Origin: JAFALK01 sp036500605 | GTDB lineage: Bacteria > Pseudomonadota > Gammaproteobacteria > Burkholderiales > Burkholderiaceae_C | Assembly: GCA_036500605.1 (NCBI GenBank) | Contig: DASYBU010000022.1 | Location: forward strand, 57,828 to 121,827 | Reading direction: 5' to 3' | Length of the DNA stretch: 64,000 bases | The notes under the pieces: generated by a model | The model's database searches: none | Told to the model about the DNA's origin: nothing | Seen by the model: only the letters and a program-made list of their open reading frames with translations | Part shown: positions 7,643 to 17,321 of the stretch, in pieces | Layout of the letters: each line of letters opens with the position of its first letter | Numbering within the stretch: position 1 is the stretch's first letter | Translations under genes and position numbers: made by a program

Positions 7643-8983
7643 ATGCGAACGGTCCTGATCATTGACGACAACCCGGCGGTGGGCGAAGCACTCTCCTTGC
7701 TGCTCTCGCTGCACGACATCCGCCCGCTCTACGCCGCCAGCCCTGACGATGGGCTGGCCCTGTTGCAGAGCGAGCAGCCGAGTATCGGGCTCGTCATCCA
7801 GGACATGAACTTCAGCGCCGACACGACATCGGGCGAAGAGGGCGTGGCGCTGTTCCGCTCGATTCGCGCGTTAGCACCCGATCTGCCGGTGATCCTGCTG
7901 ACGGCCTGGACACGGCTGGAAGCGGCGGTCGAGCTCGTCAAGGCCGGCGCGGCCGACTACCTGGCCAAGCCCTGGGACGACAACAAGCTGTCGGCGACGG
8001 TCGAGAACCTGCTCGAGCTGTCCGAATCATCGCGCGCGGTTTCGCAACTGCGCCAGGCTCAGCGGGCACGTCGCGCGCAGCTGGCGGCGAACTTCGATCT
8101 CGGCGGCATCGTGTTCGCGTCCGACGCCATGCTGCGCGCGCTGGAGCTGGCTTGCCAGGTCGCCCGCGCCGCCGTGCCCGTGCTGATCACCGGGCCCAAC
8201 GGCAGCGGCAAGGAACGCATCGCCGAGATCGTGCACGGCAACTCGGAAGTGCGGCGCGGGCCTTTCATCGCGGTCAACTGCGGAGCGCTGCCGGGCGAAC
8301 TGATCGAGGCCGAACTCTTCGGCACCGAGAGCGGCGCCTACACCGGCGCGGCGCGTGCGCGCGAAGGGCGGTTCGAGGCGGCCGATGGCGGCACGCTATT
8401 CCTCGATGAAATCGGCAACCTGCCGCTGGCCGGCCAGGTCAAGCTGCTGCGCGTGCTGGAGACCGGCCGCTTCGAGCGCCTGGGTTCGAGCAAGCCGCGC
8501 CAGGTGAAGGTGCGCGTGCTGTCGGCCACCAATGCCGATCTGAAGGCGATGGTGCGCGCAGGCACGTTCCGCGAAGACCTCTACTACCGGCTCAACCTGA
8601 TCGAGATTGCCTTGCCGCCGCTGGCCGAACGCAGCGAAGACGTGCTGCTGCTGGCCGAGCACTTCCTGTCAGGGCAGGCCGCGCTCACCGAAGGCGCGCG
8701 CGCTGCGCTGCTGGCGCACCGCTGGAGCGGCAATGTGCGCGAGCTCAAGAATGTGATCACGCGGGCCGCCATCCTGTCCGGTGGACAGCCGATCACGCCC
8801 GAGCTGATGGCGCTGCCGGCCGAGGCGAACAGCGGCACGCGCAATCTGGATGAGCCGAGCCGCGAAGTGGTGGTGGCGGCACTGGGCGCCGCTGATGGCG
8901 TGGTCAGCCGTGCGGCGCAGGCGCTGGGTCTTTCGCGCCAGGCGCTGTACCGGCGGATGGAGCGTTATGGGCTCAACGCATGA
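7643..8983 (+). CDS. Sigma-54-dependent response regulator (NtrC family)
   Basis: The protein has 446 residues from the ATG at 7643, where MRTVLIIDDNPAVGEA begins the receiver domain; an upstream ATG at 7610 would add 11 unlikely residues. The receiver has the phospho-acceptor D54 and a conserved KPWDD lysine. The AAA+ domain has Walker A GPNGSGKE near 184-191 and the sigma-54 contact loop as GAYTGA (231-236), a known variant of GAFTGA. A Fis-type helix-turn-helix ends the protein. It should activate the sigma-54 promoter at 1468. Its stop overlaps the kinase start (ATGA). Confidence 0.92.
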   Translation: MRTVLIIDDNPAVGEALSLLLSLHDIRPLYAASPDDGLALLQSEQPSIGLVIQDMNFSADTTSGEEGVALFRSIRALAPDLPVILLTAWTRLEAAVELVKAGAADYLAKPWDDNKLSATVENLLELSESSRAVSQLRQAQRARRAQLAANFDLGGIVFASDAMLRALELACQVARAAVPVLITGPNGSGKERIAEIVHGNSEVRRGPFIAVNCGALPGELIEAELFGTESGAYTGAARAREGRFEAADGGTLFLDEIGNLPLAGQVKLLRVLETGRFERLGSSKPRQVKVRVLSATNADLKAMVRAGTFREDLYYRLNLIEIALPPLAERSEDVLLLAEHFLSGQAALTEGARAALLAHRWSGNVRELKNVITRAAILSGGQPITPELMALPAEANSGTRNLDEPSREVVVAALGAADGVVSRAAQALGLSRQALYRRMERYGLNA

Positions 8984-10323
8984 GCTTGAGACTGCGTTTG
9001 CTGCTGTTGCTGATGAGCAGCGCTGTGCTGGCGCTGGCCCTGTATTTCGCGTTTACGGTCTGGCCCCTGCCGGAGATGGCGCGCTTGATGGGCCTGCCGC
9101 CGCTGCTGCCCGAGGCCGCGCTGGCGCTGACGGTCCTGCTGCTCGTGCCGATGCTGCTGCTGCTGGGCCAGAGCTTTCTGGCGCCGCTCTCGCGCTTGCT
9201 GCGCGCGCTTGAAGGCGCCGTACTGTCCTATCGCGAGGGTGACTTCAGCATGTCGATCGCGGCGCCGCAGCGCGGATCGAGAGCCGAGCTGGGCGAACTG
9301 CTGCGTCTGCATGGCGAGTTAGGCCAGACCTTGCGCGAGCAACGCCAACACCTGGCCCAGCGCGAGCTGCTGCTCGATACCGTCGTGCAGAACACGCCGG
9401 TCGCCCTCGTACTGACCGATGGACAGGACCGCGTGGCGATTGCCAATATCGCGGCGCGGCAACTGCTGGCACAGGGGCGCAGCCTCGCGGGGGGGGATTT
9501 CGCGGCCTTGATCGAGCACGCACCTGAGGCGTTCAAGCAGGCGCTGGCTTCGCCGCAGGACGGGCTCTTCAGCGTCACGCTCGACGGTGTGGAAGAGACT
9601 TTCCATTGCTCGCAACGCGAGATCCGCCTGCAAGGCCTGCCGCACCGGCTGCGCCTGATCCGCCGCATGACGCGCGAACTTTCGCGCCAGGAAGTGACCA
9701 GCTGGAAGCGCGTGATCCGCGTGATCAGCCATGAGCTCAACAACTCGTTGGCGCCGATTTCATCGCTGGCCCACAGCGGCGCTGAACTGGCGCGGCGTGG
9801 CGATACGGAACGGCTGGCGCGCGTCTTCGCCAGCATCGGCGAGCGGGCCTCGCATCTGCACGGCTTCATCGATGGCTATGCACGTTTTGCCAAGCTGCCC
9901 ACGCCACGCATCGAGCCCGTCGACTGGGCCGCGCTGCTGCAAGGTCTGGCCGCGCACAGCGCTTTCACGCTGCTGGGGTCCATGCCAGGGCCTACCGCGC
10001 GCTTTGATGCGGCCCAGATCGAACAAGCGCTGATCAATCTGCTCAAGAACGCCAACGAAGCGGGCGGGCCGGCAGAGGAGGTCACGCTTGAAATTGAGGT
10101 CAGCACCACCGAGCTGCGCTTCACCGTCCGCGACCGCGGCCCCGGCATGAGCGAGGCCGTGCTGGCGCAGGCGCTGATGCCCTTCTATTCGACCAAGCGC
10201 TCCGGCACCGGCCTGGGCCTGGCACTCGCCCGCGAGATTGCCGAGGCGCATGGCGGGCGCGTGGGGCTGCTCAACCGCGAAGGCGGTGGGCTGGCCGTGA
10301 GCTTGATCCTGCCGCGTGTGTGA
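8980..10323 (+). CDS. NtrY-like sensor histidine kinase
   Basis: This 447-residue kinase is the partner of the preceding regulator, with a 4-bp overlap. It has two N-terminal membrane spans (about residues 5-24 and 38-62) with only a short loop between them, so the stimulus may be sensed in or near the membrane. A HAMP/linker segment, a PAS-like region (about 130-230), a phospho-acceptor motif with H251 (VISHELNNSLAP), and ATPase boxes NANEAGG, DRGPGMSE and GTGLGLALA follow. It probably senses envelope stress or the pump substrate; this is inference from linkage. Confidence 0.9.
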   Translation: MSLRLRLLLLLMSSAVLALALYFAFTVWPLPEMARLMGLPPLLPEAALALTVLLLVPMLLLLGQSFLAPLSRLLRALEGAVLSYREGDFSMSIAAPQRGSRAELGELLRLHGELGQTLREQRQHLAQRELLLDTVVQNTPVALVLTDGQDRVAIANIAARQLLAQGRSLAGGDFAALIEHAPEAFKQALASPQDGLFSVTLDGVEETFHCSQREIRLQGLPHRLRLIRRMTRELSRQEVTSWKRVIRVISHELNNSLAPISSLAHSGAELARRGDTERLARVFASIGERASHLHGFIDGYARFAKLPTPRIEPVDWAALLQGLAAHSAFTLLGSMPGPTARFDAAQIEQALINLLKNANEAGGPAEEVTLEIEVSTTELRFTVRDRGPGMSEAVLAQALMPFYSTKRSGTGLGLALAREIAEAHGGRVGLLNREGGGLAVSLILPRV

Positions 10324-10546
10324 CTCGTCGCGACGCGACGAGAAGAGGCCAGGGCCGAGCCTTCTCTCACGGGCCACCTCTCTTCCGAACTTGTCATGAC
10401 AAGCGCGTCTTGTGCGCTGGGCGATGCATTTCGCCTTATGTTTCCAAAATGTGTCTCGTTTGTGTCTGTCAAGAGGGTCTTCCTTGGTTTTGTCAAGTAT
10501 TGCTAAGAAGCAGACTGCATTGCTTTACGTCAAGACTCATTTCGTT

Positions 10547-13492
10547 ATGACTATGCAAATCAATCGCAAGCTAAAAACCTTGACCTTGAGCATTACGGCG
10601 ATCGCGGCGCAACTGTGCTGCAGCCAGGCGTTCGCTCAGGACGACGCGCAGAAGCTGGAACGCGTCGAGGTCACCGGCTCCAACATCAAACGCGCCTCGC
10701 GCGAAGGAACCTCGCCCGTCGACGTCATCACGGCCAAGGACATCTTGGCCAGCGGCGCCAAGTCGACGCTTGAGCTGCTGAAGATGAGCTCCGCTGTCGG
10801 TAACGACGGCTTTAGCGACACCTCGGCGCAGAACGGCTTCTCGCGCGGCGTGGCCACGGCGTCGCTGCGCAATCTGACCTCGACCTCCACGCTGATCCTG
10901 CTGAATGGCCGTCGCATGACGCCCTCGGCCTATGCCAATCCGAATAACGGCACGTCCACGCTCTATGACCTGAACTCCATCCCGGTCTCGGCGATCGATC
11001 GCGTCGAAATCTACAAGGACGGCGCCTCCGCCGTTTACGGCTCAGACGCAGTTGCCGGCGTGATCAACTTCATCACACGCAACGACTACCAGGGTCTGGA
11101 AGCGAAAGTCGTGAGCGGCATGAACGAGCACGGCGAATACCAGAAGGGCGGCATCAGCGCGACCGCGGGCTATGGTGATTTCGCGACCAACGGCTTCAAC
11201 GTGATGGTGGGTGTTGACCTGTCCCTGCGCGGCCGCAGCATGGAAGGCGCGAGCACCAACTACGGCATCTACGCCGATGACTATCGTGCGCTGAACCTGC
11301 GACAGAACCCGTATGGCAGCCTGCTGTACTCAACGCAGACTCCGGTCTTCACGCGCGAAGGGCAGCCCGGCAACAAGGCGTTCTCGCAGACCAATCCGGC
11401 CAACGTGATCTTCAACACGAACTGCCCGGCTGCCAACCAGATCAAGCTCAGCGCCGACTACGGCATCACCACGGCCGGCCTGCTGAACCGTACCGCCTGC
11501 AACTACAACCTCGACCAGTTCAACGAGATGCAGAACCCTGGCAATGACGCCAGCCTGCTGAGCCGAGGCACTTTCAAGGTCAGTGACAACATCACCGGAT
11601 TCGTCGAGCTCGGCTACAGCCGCAGCGAGCGCAAGTTCCTCGGTGCTTCGCGCACGATCACCGGCTTGAGCGCGACCAGCAACTTCCTGCTTTCTGGCGC
11701 TGGCGCCAGCTTCCAGCCCATTCTTGAAATCGGGCATCCGGACAATCCTTTCACGAACGCGCGCGCTGCTGTGCAGCTGCGCTTCGACAACATTCCTGGC
11801 GGATACAAGCCCGTCAACACCGGCTACCGCGGCATGGCCGGCTTCAAGGGCACCTTCTGGAACGACTGGGATTGGGATACCGCCGTCTTGTGGAACCGAT
11901 CGCATCGCGATGAGACGTACTACGGCTTCTTGCGCCTGCCCGTGCTGAGGCAACTGCTGGGACCCAACGGCCGTTCGCTGGCATCCATTGCCAGCGATCC
12001 GGACCTCTCGCGTCCGCTGCTCAACAAGGGTGATGCCACTATCGCTCAGTGGGATGGCAAGATCTCGACCCAGTTCGGCAAGCTGCCGGGTGGCCCGATC
12101 GGTGTGGCAACAGGACTGGAATTGCGTCGCGAGTCCATCAATATCTCGCCCGATCCGGAGAACGCAGCGGGGAATGTCCTCGGTCTGGCCAATACGGCGG
12201 TACGCGGTGGTCGCACCGTCAAGTCAGGCTTTGTTGAAGTCAGCCTGCCCGCCCTCAAGTCGCTGGAGTTCGATCTGGCCGGTCGCGTGGACAAGTACCC
12301 TGGCATCAAGACCAATTTCGTCCCCAAGGTCGCCTTCAAATACACGCCGTGGGATGTCCTGACCTTCCGCGGTAGCTACTCTGAAGGCTTCCGCGCGCCC
12401 GCCGTATCGCAGACCAGCCCAGGCGGCGCGCAATTCTTTGTCAATAATCTGACCGACCCGATCCGATGCAATACGGAGGTGGCGCCCAATGTCCCATTCC
12501 CGGGTGGTGAAGCTTCTGACTGCGCCAAGACGGTCTCTGGCCAGGGCGGCGCCAATCCCGCCCTGCGTCCCGAGAACTCGTACAACTCCTCATGGGGCAT
12601 CGTCCTGTCGCCGACCAAGAATATCGACGTGTTGGTTGGCTACTTCAAGATCCGCAAGAACGGCGAAGTGGCGTTGGGCAATGCCCAAGATGTGGTCGAT
12701 CATCCGGAACGGTTCCCGGCCGGTTCGCTCGTGCGCGACACCAATCCAGCACTGTTGCTGAATGGCCAGCCGGGTACCGGACCGCTGCTGACAGTGGCCA
12801 CGCCTTGGACCAATCAGGGCAGCACCATGGTCTCGGGCGTCGACTTCGAGATCAAGACTTCGGCCAAGATCCTCGAGGGCGCGGCCAACTGGAGCAACTA
12901 CCTGAATGGGACCTACACGACACGCTACGAGCGCATCGAGCAGCTCGGCTTTGCGTCCAACAACCTGGTGGGCACGCGGGGTGGCCTGTCCGATTGGGCG
13001 ACCACCGCAGGTGACATCCCGCGCCTGAAGCTGCGCTTCACATCGACGATTGAGACCGGCGCGCATTCGATCATGGGTGCAGTGAACTACATCAGTGGCG
13101 TCTCATTCATTCGCAATATGGATGGCGAGACCAATCCGCCCAGGTACTACTCGGGCCGAACCTGCCACTATGGCGGTGACAATTTCGACCAAGAGCAGCC
13201 CGATCCGGTGGCCGGCCGCAGCATCATTGGCGCTGCACCTACCGCCACGAACGGCCGAGACCTCTACATCAACCGCTACCCGAGCTGCGCCATGAGCGAT
13301 TGGCTCACCCTTGATGCCGGCTACACCTACCGCGGCTTCAAGGACACGACGCTGAGCGTCAACGTGCAGAACCTGCTGGATACGCGCGCACCGTACGATC
13401 CGGGCGCGACGGTCTATCTCGGCTACAACGCCGGTTTGCACAACCCCTACGGCCGCTACTGGACCGTGTCGGCCAGCTATCGCTTCAAGTGA
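10547..13492 (+). CDS. TonB-dependent outer-membrane receptor
   Basis: The ATG at 10547 gives 981 residues and a normal signal peptide ending at SQAFAQ; a longer frame from 10412 would put 45 odd residues before it. The plug domain begins with a TonB-box-like segment and VEVTGSNIKRASREGTSPV, typical of the large Oar/CirA-like receptors of Xanthomonadales and Burkholderiales. The beta-barrel ends in the expected aromatic residue region (YWTVSASYRFK). It should import a siderophore, sugar or peptide across the outer membrane using TonB energy. No linked transporter or sigma/anti-sigma pair identifies the substrate. The 223 bp before it hold no visible gene. Confidence 0.9.
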   Translation: MTMQINRKLKTLTLSITAIAAQLCCSQAFAQDDAQKLERVEVTGSNIKRASREGTSPVDVITAKDILASGAKSTLELLKMSSAVGNDGFSDTSAQNGFSRGVATASLRNLTSTSTLILLNGRRMTPSAYANPNNGTSTLYDLNSIPVSAIDRVEIYKDGASAVYGSDAVAGVINFITRNDYQGLEAKVVSGMNEHGEYQKGGISATAGYGDFATNGFNVMVGVDLSLRGRSMEGASTNYGIYADDYRALNLRQNPYGSLLYSTQTPVFTREGQPGNKAFSQTNPANVIFNTNCPAANQIKLSADYGITTAGLLNRTACNYNLDQFNEMQNPGNDASLLSRGTFKVSDNITGFVELGYSRSERKFLGASRTITGLSATSNFLLSGAGASFQPILEIGHPDNPFTNARAAVQLRFDNIPGGYKPVNTGYRGMAGFKGTFWNDWDWDTAVLWNRSHRDETYYGFLRLPVLRQLLGPNGRSLASIASDPDLSRPLLNKGDATIAQWDGKISTQFGKLPGGPIGVATGLELRRESINISPDPENAAGNVLGLANTAVRGGRTVKSGFVEVSLPALKSLEFDLAGRVDKYPGIKTNFVPKVAFKYTPWDVLTFRGSYSEGFRAPAVSQTSPGGAQFFVNNLTDPIRCNTEVAPNVPFPGGEASDCAKTVSGQGGANPALRPENSYNSSWGIVLSPTKNIDVLVGYFKIRKNGEVALGNAQDVVDHPERFPAGSLVRDTNPALLLNGQPGTGPLLTVATPWTNQGSTMVSGVDFEIKTSAKILEGAANWSNYLNGTYTTRYERIEQLGFASNNLVGTRGGLSDWATTAGDIPRLKLRFTSTIETGAHSIMGAVNYISGVSFIRNMDGETNPPRYYSGRTCHYGGDNFDQEQPDPVAGRSIIGAAPTATNGRDLYINRYPSCAMSDWLTLDAGYTYRGFKDTTLSVNVQNLLDTRAPYDPGATVYLGYNAGLHNPYGRYWTVSASYRFK

Positions 13493-13512
13493 TCGCGCTG
13501 CGCCGAACGAGG

Positions 13513-13538
13513 AACGGGCCCTTCGGGGCCCGTTTTTT
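13513..13538 (+). terminator. Rho-independent terminator of the TonB receptor gene
   Basis: A 9-bp stem (AACGGGCCC / GGGCCCGTT) with the stable loop TTCG is followed by a T-run. It begins 20 bp after the receptor stop. Confidence 0.92.
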
Positions 13539-13570
13539 CTTTGCTGACCCTAAGCGCAAAAACCAATGAG

Positions 13571-13595
13571 AAAGGGTCCCGCAGGACCCTTTTCT
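13571..13595 (+). terminator. Second tandem terminator
   Basis: The stem AAAGGGTCC / GGACCCTTT with loop CGCA is followed by TCTCTT and lies 33 bp after the first terminator. Because its left arm begins with A residues, it can also work for leftward transcripts such as the barstar gene. Confidence 0.7.
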
Positions 13596-13787
13596 CTTGT
13601 GCGCTTGAATCGCTCGCTCGTTATGCAGCCGACAGCCACATCGAGGTATCAAACGCGCTGCACATCATCGGCATGTTCATGCCGAAATTTGCATTCGCCG
13701 CCGCCTTGCTGTTTTTCGCAGCTGGCTTCTCAGCAACCGGGGCCACTTCGGTAGCCCGCTCCCATGATCCGAGATCTTGAGAGCGGG

Positions 13788-14183
13788 CTACTGAAAAGAA
13801 TAGAAGCACCTGAAGGCGACTTTTCTATCTCCCCAGTAGTCAGCAGCTTCGCGGAAGACATCGAGCAACTGCTCGCGGGCTTCACGGTCGAAGCGGATGT
13901 TGTCGGGCAACTGTTCGAGCACCACCACGAAGCCGGGCTGCGAGCCTGACTTGTGGACGAGGTCGGTCATGCAGTCATGCAGGGCGTCAAGGTTCTTGCC
14001 GAAATGGGCCGGGAATAGAAAGGCCTGCGCAATCCCTTCGAGCACATCCTGTTTGGACTGTGCGTCCGTCAGGTTGGCGTACAGGAAATGCTGGCCGGCA
14101 TCATGTGCCGCCTGCATCAGGTCCTCTACGCGATAGGCCCGTATGGCCTGCACGATATTGGGACGGACGGTCTGCAAAAGCAT
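13788..14183 (-). CDS. Barstar-family ribonuclease inhibitor
   Basis: The ATG at 14183 follows a strong AGGAGG site and gives 131 residues; reading back to 14279 adds an unlikely arginine-rich leader. The segment HFLYANLTDAQSKQDVLEGI followed by FPAHFGKNLDALHDCMTDL is the barstar (barnase inhibitor) signature. The family binds its RNase in the cytoplasm and blocks the active site. The gene directly upstream on the same strand encodes an RNase of the barnase/RNase Sa type. The two therefore form a secreted RNase and its immunity protein. Some barstar-like proteins lack a partner; here the partner is present. Confidence 0.92.
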   Translation of the reverse strand: MLLQTVRPNIVQAIRAYRVEDLMQAAHDAGQHFLYANLTDAQSKQDVLEGIAQAFLFPAHFGKNLDALHDCMTDLVHKSGSQPGFVVVLEQLPDNIRFDREAREQLLDVFREAADYWGDRKVAFRCFYSFQ

Positions 14184-14227
14184 GGTCGCGATCCTCCTAT
14201 GAGTCAAAGAACAAGGCTCACCGCCGG

Positions 14228-14671
14228 TCACGGCGCCAGCTTGCGATAGCTGGCGTAGTGGTCGTCGGTATAAAAACATACATCAGGGCGGGTCGGCGGA
14301 TTTCCACCGCACACGATGCGCCTGGCTCCACGGTTGTGGGCGCCGGGCGTGATCACGGTGTACTCGTGGTAATAGCCCCGACGCTTGGCTGGCAGCAGAT
14401 GCTCGCGATTGCCGAACACAATGCCGTCCTGGCTGTGGGAGAAAGGTCCCCCCGCCAGGATGAGGCGATAAGTGGTCTGGGCTTCGCGGGGCAGTGCAGA
14501 CAGCGCCACGATCTCCGGCTCCGCGACCGATTGCTCGGCCGGTTTTGCCTGCGCGTGGCTGCTGAAGGCGACCGATGCAGCCAAAACGGCCGCCAGCCCC
14601 ATCACCATCCAAGCGGGCCGGCTTGCCTTGATGTCACCATCCAAAACAACCGACCGAGAGAGCAAAGACAC
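14228..14671 (-). CDS. Secreted guanyl-specific ribonuclease (barnase/RNase Sa type)
   Basis: This 147-residue protein has a membrane span/signal region (about residues 22-41, ending near AQA) and a mature domain of about 100 residues. The motifs FSHSQDGIVFGNREHLLP, YYHEYTVITPG and RGARRIVCGG match the microbial RNase family: a catalytic Glu in HEYTV, Arg in RGARR, and the last-strand DDHYASYRKL with its His. It should cut RNA at guanosine outside the cell or in the periplasm. It lies 44 bp upstream of the barstar gene and is probably co-transcribed with it. Confidence 0.9.
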   Translation of the reverse strand: MSLLSRSVVLDGDIKASRPAWMVMGLAAVLAASVAFSSHAQAKPAEQSVAEPEIVALSALPREAQTTYRLILAGGPFSHSQDGIVFGNREHLLPAKRRGYYHEYTVITPGAHNRGARRIVCGGNPPTRPDVCFYTDDHYASYRKLAP

Positions 14672-14956
14672 GGGTTAACCCTGTTCCTGAAAGGCGAGAT
14701 GGTACTGAAAACGCCGGAAAAGCTCAAGTCGGGTGGCCCCGGAGAACCTAGGTGGTGCCTCAAGTGTGCAGGCGCTCACACCCGCTTGATGCCCCGTATT
14801 TATTGGAAACGCAGTGTGAAATTTATGCGGGTGAGCTCTTACAAACTTTTGTAAAAAGACCATCCGCGAGGGCCTGAAAAGCCCTTGAATCCGCCCGCGC
14901 AGGCCACACCCGGCCGTGAGAATTTCACGGCCGAGACCCCGCGCGGGCCGCCGACT
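14672..14956. other. Intergenic region with hairpin downstream of maeB
   Basis: No gene is supported in these 285 bp. Bases 14911-14933 form a perfect hairpin (CGGCCGTGA, 5-nt loop, TCACGGCCG). It lies just after the maeB stop but has no T-run on the minus strand, so termination is uncertain. The A/T-rich part near 14840-14860 probably holds the promoter of the RNase gene. Confidence 0.5.
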
Positions 14957-17251
14957 TCAGCGCAAAGCGTTAGCGTCAGCTACCGTTAGCGCGGTCATGT
15001 TGACGATGCGGCGCACGGTGGCCGAAGGCGTCAGGACATGGATAGGCTTGTTGGCGCCGAGCAGCACCGGCCCGATGGCGATGCCCCCGCCGGACGCCGT
15101 CTTCAGCAGGTTGTAGCTGATGTTGGCGGCGTCGATATTGGGCAGCACGAGCAGATTGGCTTCGCCCGTGAGGGTCGAGCGCGGCATGATTTCCTTGCGG
15201 TAGATGGGGTCCAGCGCGGCATCGCCGTGCATTTCGCCGTCCACTTCGAGCCAGGGCGCCTGCACCTGCAGCAGGGCCAGCGTGTCGCGCATCTTCTGGG
15301 CCGAGGGGCAGTTGCTGGAGCCGAAATTGCTGTGCGAGAGCAGGGCTGCGCGCGGCTTGACCCCAAAGCGCATCATTTCCTCGGCGGCCATCACGGTGAT
15401 CTCGGCCAGTTGCGCCGCGCTCGGGTCGTAGTTGACATGCGTGTCGACCAGGAAGATCTGGCGTCCGGGCAGGATCAGCCCGTTCATGCAGGCGTAGTTC
15501 TCGATGCCGGCGCGCTTGCCGATCACCTGGTCGATGTAGTGCAGGTGCATGGCCGTGGTGCCCCAGGTGCCGCAGAGCAGGCCATCGACCTCGCCCTTGT
15601 GCAGCAGCATGGCGCCGATCAGGCTCAGGCGACGGCGCATCTCGATCTTGGCCATCTGCTGGGTCACGCCCTTGCGCTCGGTCAGCGCGTGGTACGTCTG
15701 CCAGAAGTCGCGGTAGCGGTGGTCTTGCTCGACGTTCACGACGTCGTAATCCTGGCCTTCCTTGAGGCGCAGGCCGAAGCGCTCGCAGCGCTGGGCGATC
15801 ACGGCCGGGCGGCCGATCAGCGTGGGGCGTGCCAGACCTTCGTCGTTCACGATCTGTACGGCGCGCAGCACGCGCTCCTCTTCACCCTCGGCGAACGCCA
15901 CCCGCTTGTTCTTCGCGCCCTTGGCGACGTTGAAGATCGGCTTCATCATCGTGCCCGAGGCATAGACGAAGGTCTGCAGCTTGTCGCGATAGGCGGCCAG
16001 ATTCTGGATCGGGCGCGCGGCCACGCCGGAGTCGGCGGCCGCGGCGGCCACGGCCGGCGCCACCTTCATCATCAGGCGCGGGTCGAAGGGCTTGGGGATC
16101 AGGTATTCCGGGCCGAAGGACAGCGTGGCGCCGGCATAGGCGGCCGCCACGACTTCGCTTTGCTCCGCTTCTGCCAACTCTGCAATCGCGCGCACAGCGG
16201 CGATTTCCATCTCGTCATTGATGGTGGTGGCGCCGCAATCGAGCGCGCCGCGGAAGATGTACGGGAAGCACAGGACGTTGTTGACCTGGTTCGGGTAGTC
16301 GGTGCGGCCGGTCGCCATGATGGCGTCGTCGCGCACGAGCTTGACTTCCTCGGGCAGGATTTCGGGCGTCGGGTTGGCCAAGGCGAAGATCAGCGGGTTC
16401 TTGGCCATCTTGGCCACCATGTCGGGCTTGAGCACGCCGCCGGCCGACAGGCCCAGGAACACGTCGGCACCGTCGATCACTTCGGCCAGCGTGCGCTTGT
16501 CGGTCTTCTGCTTGAAGGCTTCCTTGTCCGGATCCATCAGCTCCGTGCGGCCTTCGTAGACCACGCCGGCCAGGTCGGTCAGCCAGATGTTCTCGCGCGG
16601 CAGGCCGAGCTTGAGCAGCAGGCCCACGCAGGCCAGTGCCGCAGCACCCGCGCCCGAGGTGACCAGCTTGATCTTCTTGATGTCCTTGCCCGTGACTTTG
16701 AGGCCGTTCAGGAAGGCCGCGCCGACCACGATGGCCGTGCCGTGCTGGTCGTCGTGGAAGACCGGGATCTTCATGCGTTCGCGCAGCTTGCGCTCCACGT
16801 AGAAGCAATCGGGCGCCTTGATGTCTTCAAGGTTGATGCCGCCGAAGGTGGGTTCGAGCGCAGCGATCACATCGACCAGCTTGTCGAGATCGCGCTCCTG
16901 GATTTCAAGGTCGAAGACGTCGATGCCGGCGAACTTCTTGAACAGCACGCCCTTGCCTTCCATCACCGGCTTGGCGGCCAGCGGGCCGATGTCGCCGAGA
17001 CCCAGCACGGCCGTGCCGTTGGTGACCACGGCGACAAGGTTGCCGCGCGCGGTGTAGCGAAAGGCATTGGCCGGATCGGCCACGATCTCTTCGCAGGCCG
17101 AAGCCACGCCGGGCGAGTAGGCGAGGGCCAGATCACTCTGGTTCACCAACTGTTTGGTCGCTGCAATCGAGATCTTGCCCGGCGTCGGGAACTCGTGATA
17201 TTCGAGTGCGGCCTGGCGCAGTTGCGCGCGTTTTTCTTCTGACGTCTTCAT
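14957..17251 (-). CDS. maeB: NADP-dependent malic enzyme, MaeB type
   Basis: This 764-residue enzyme converts malate to pyruvate and CO2 with NADP. The N-terminal malic enzyme half (about 1-430) shows LALAYSPGVASACEEI, GNLVAVVTNGTAVLGLGDIG and VFHDDQHGTAIVVGAA. The C-terminal ~330 residues form a phosphotransacetylase-like domain (AFAEGEEERVLRAVQ onward), which in MaeB proteins acts in regulation rather than catalysis. Length and domain order match MaeB, not the shorter NAD enzyme. The gene is divergent from a two-component system across 70 bp. That system resembles C4-dicarboxylate regulators, which suggests a functional link. Confidence 0.95.
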   Translation of the reverse strand: MKTSEEKRAQLRQAALEYHEFPTPGKISIAATKQLVNQSDLALAYSPGVASACEEIVADPANAFRYTARGNLVAVVTNGTAVLGLGDIGPLAAKPVMEGKGVLFKKFAGIDVFDLEIQERDLDKLVDVIAALEPTFGGINLEDIKAPDCFYVERKLRERMKIPVFHDDQHGTAIVVGAAFLNGLKVTGKDIKKIKLVTSGAGAAALACVGLLLKLGLPRENIWLTDLAGVVYEGRTELMDPDKEAFKQKTDKRTLAEVIDGADVFLGLSAGGVLKPDMVAKMAKNPLIFALANPTPEILPEEVKLVRDDAIMATGRTDYPNQVNNVLCFPYIFRGALDCGATTINDEMEIAAVRAIAELAEAEQSEVVAAAYAGATLSFGPEYLIPKPFDPRLMMKVAPAVAAAAADSGVAARPIQNLAAYRDKLQTFVYASGTMMKPIFNVAKGAKNKRVAFAEGEEERVLRAVQIVNDEGLARPTLIGRPAVIAQRCERFGLRLKEGQDYDVVNVEQDHRYRDFWQTYHALTERKGVTQQMAKIEMRRRLSLIGAMLLHKGEVDGLLCGTWGTTAMHLHYIDQVIGKRAGIENYACMNGLILPGRQIFLVDTHVNYDPSAAQLAEITVMAAEEMMRFGVKPRAALLSHSNFGSSNCPSAQKMRDTLALLQVQAPWLEVDGEMHGDAALDPIYRKEIMPRSTLTGEANLLVLPNIDAANISYNLLKTASGGGIAIGPVLLGANKPIHVLTPSATVRRIVNMTALTVADANALR

Positions 17252-17321
17252 CTTGTCTTCCTGGCAACCTTAGCCGGAGCATTGTAGGAGCGACGCCAGC
17301 CCCGGCATTGCGGACATCCAC

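Noticed and set aside
5357..7714. Minus-strand open frame of 785 codons opposite the permeases
   Set aside because: Composition is typical of an antisense frame, and both permeases on the plus strand have full family motifs.
13541..13780. Small plus-strand frame after the TonB receptor
   Set aside because: It begins between the two terminators and runs through the second one. No family resemblance.
15038..17242. Plus-strand open frame of 734 codons opposite maeB
   Set aside because: MaeB is unmistakable on the minus strand. The plus frame is a codon-bias shadow rich in His, Gly, Arg and Gln.
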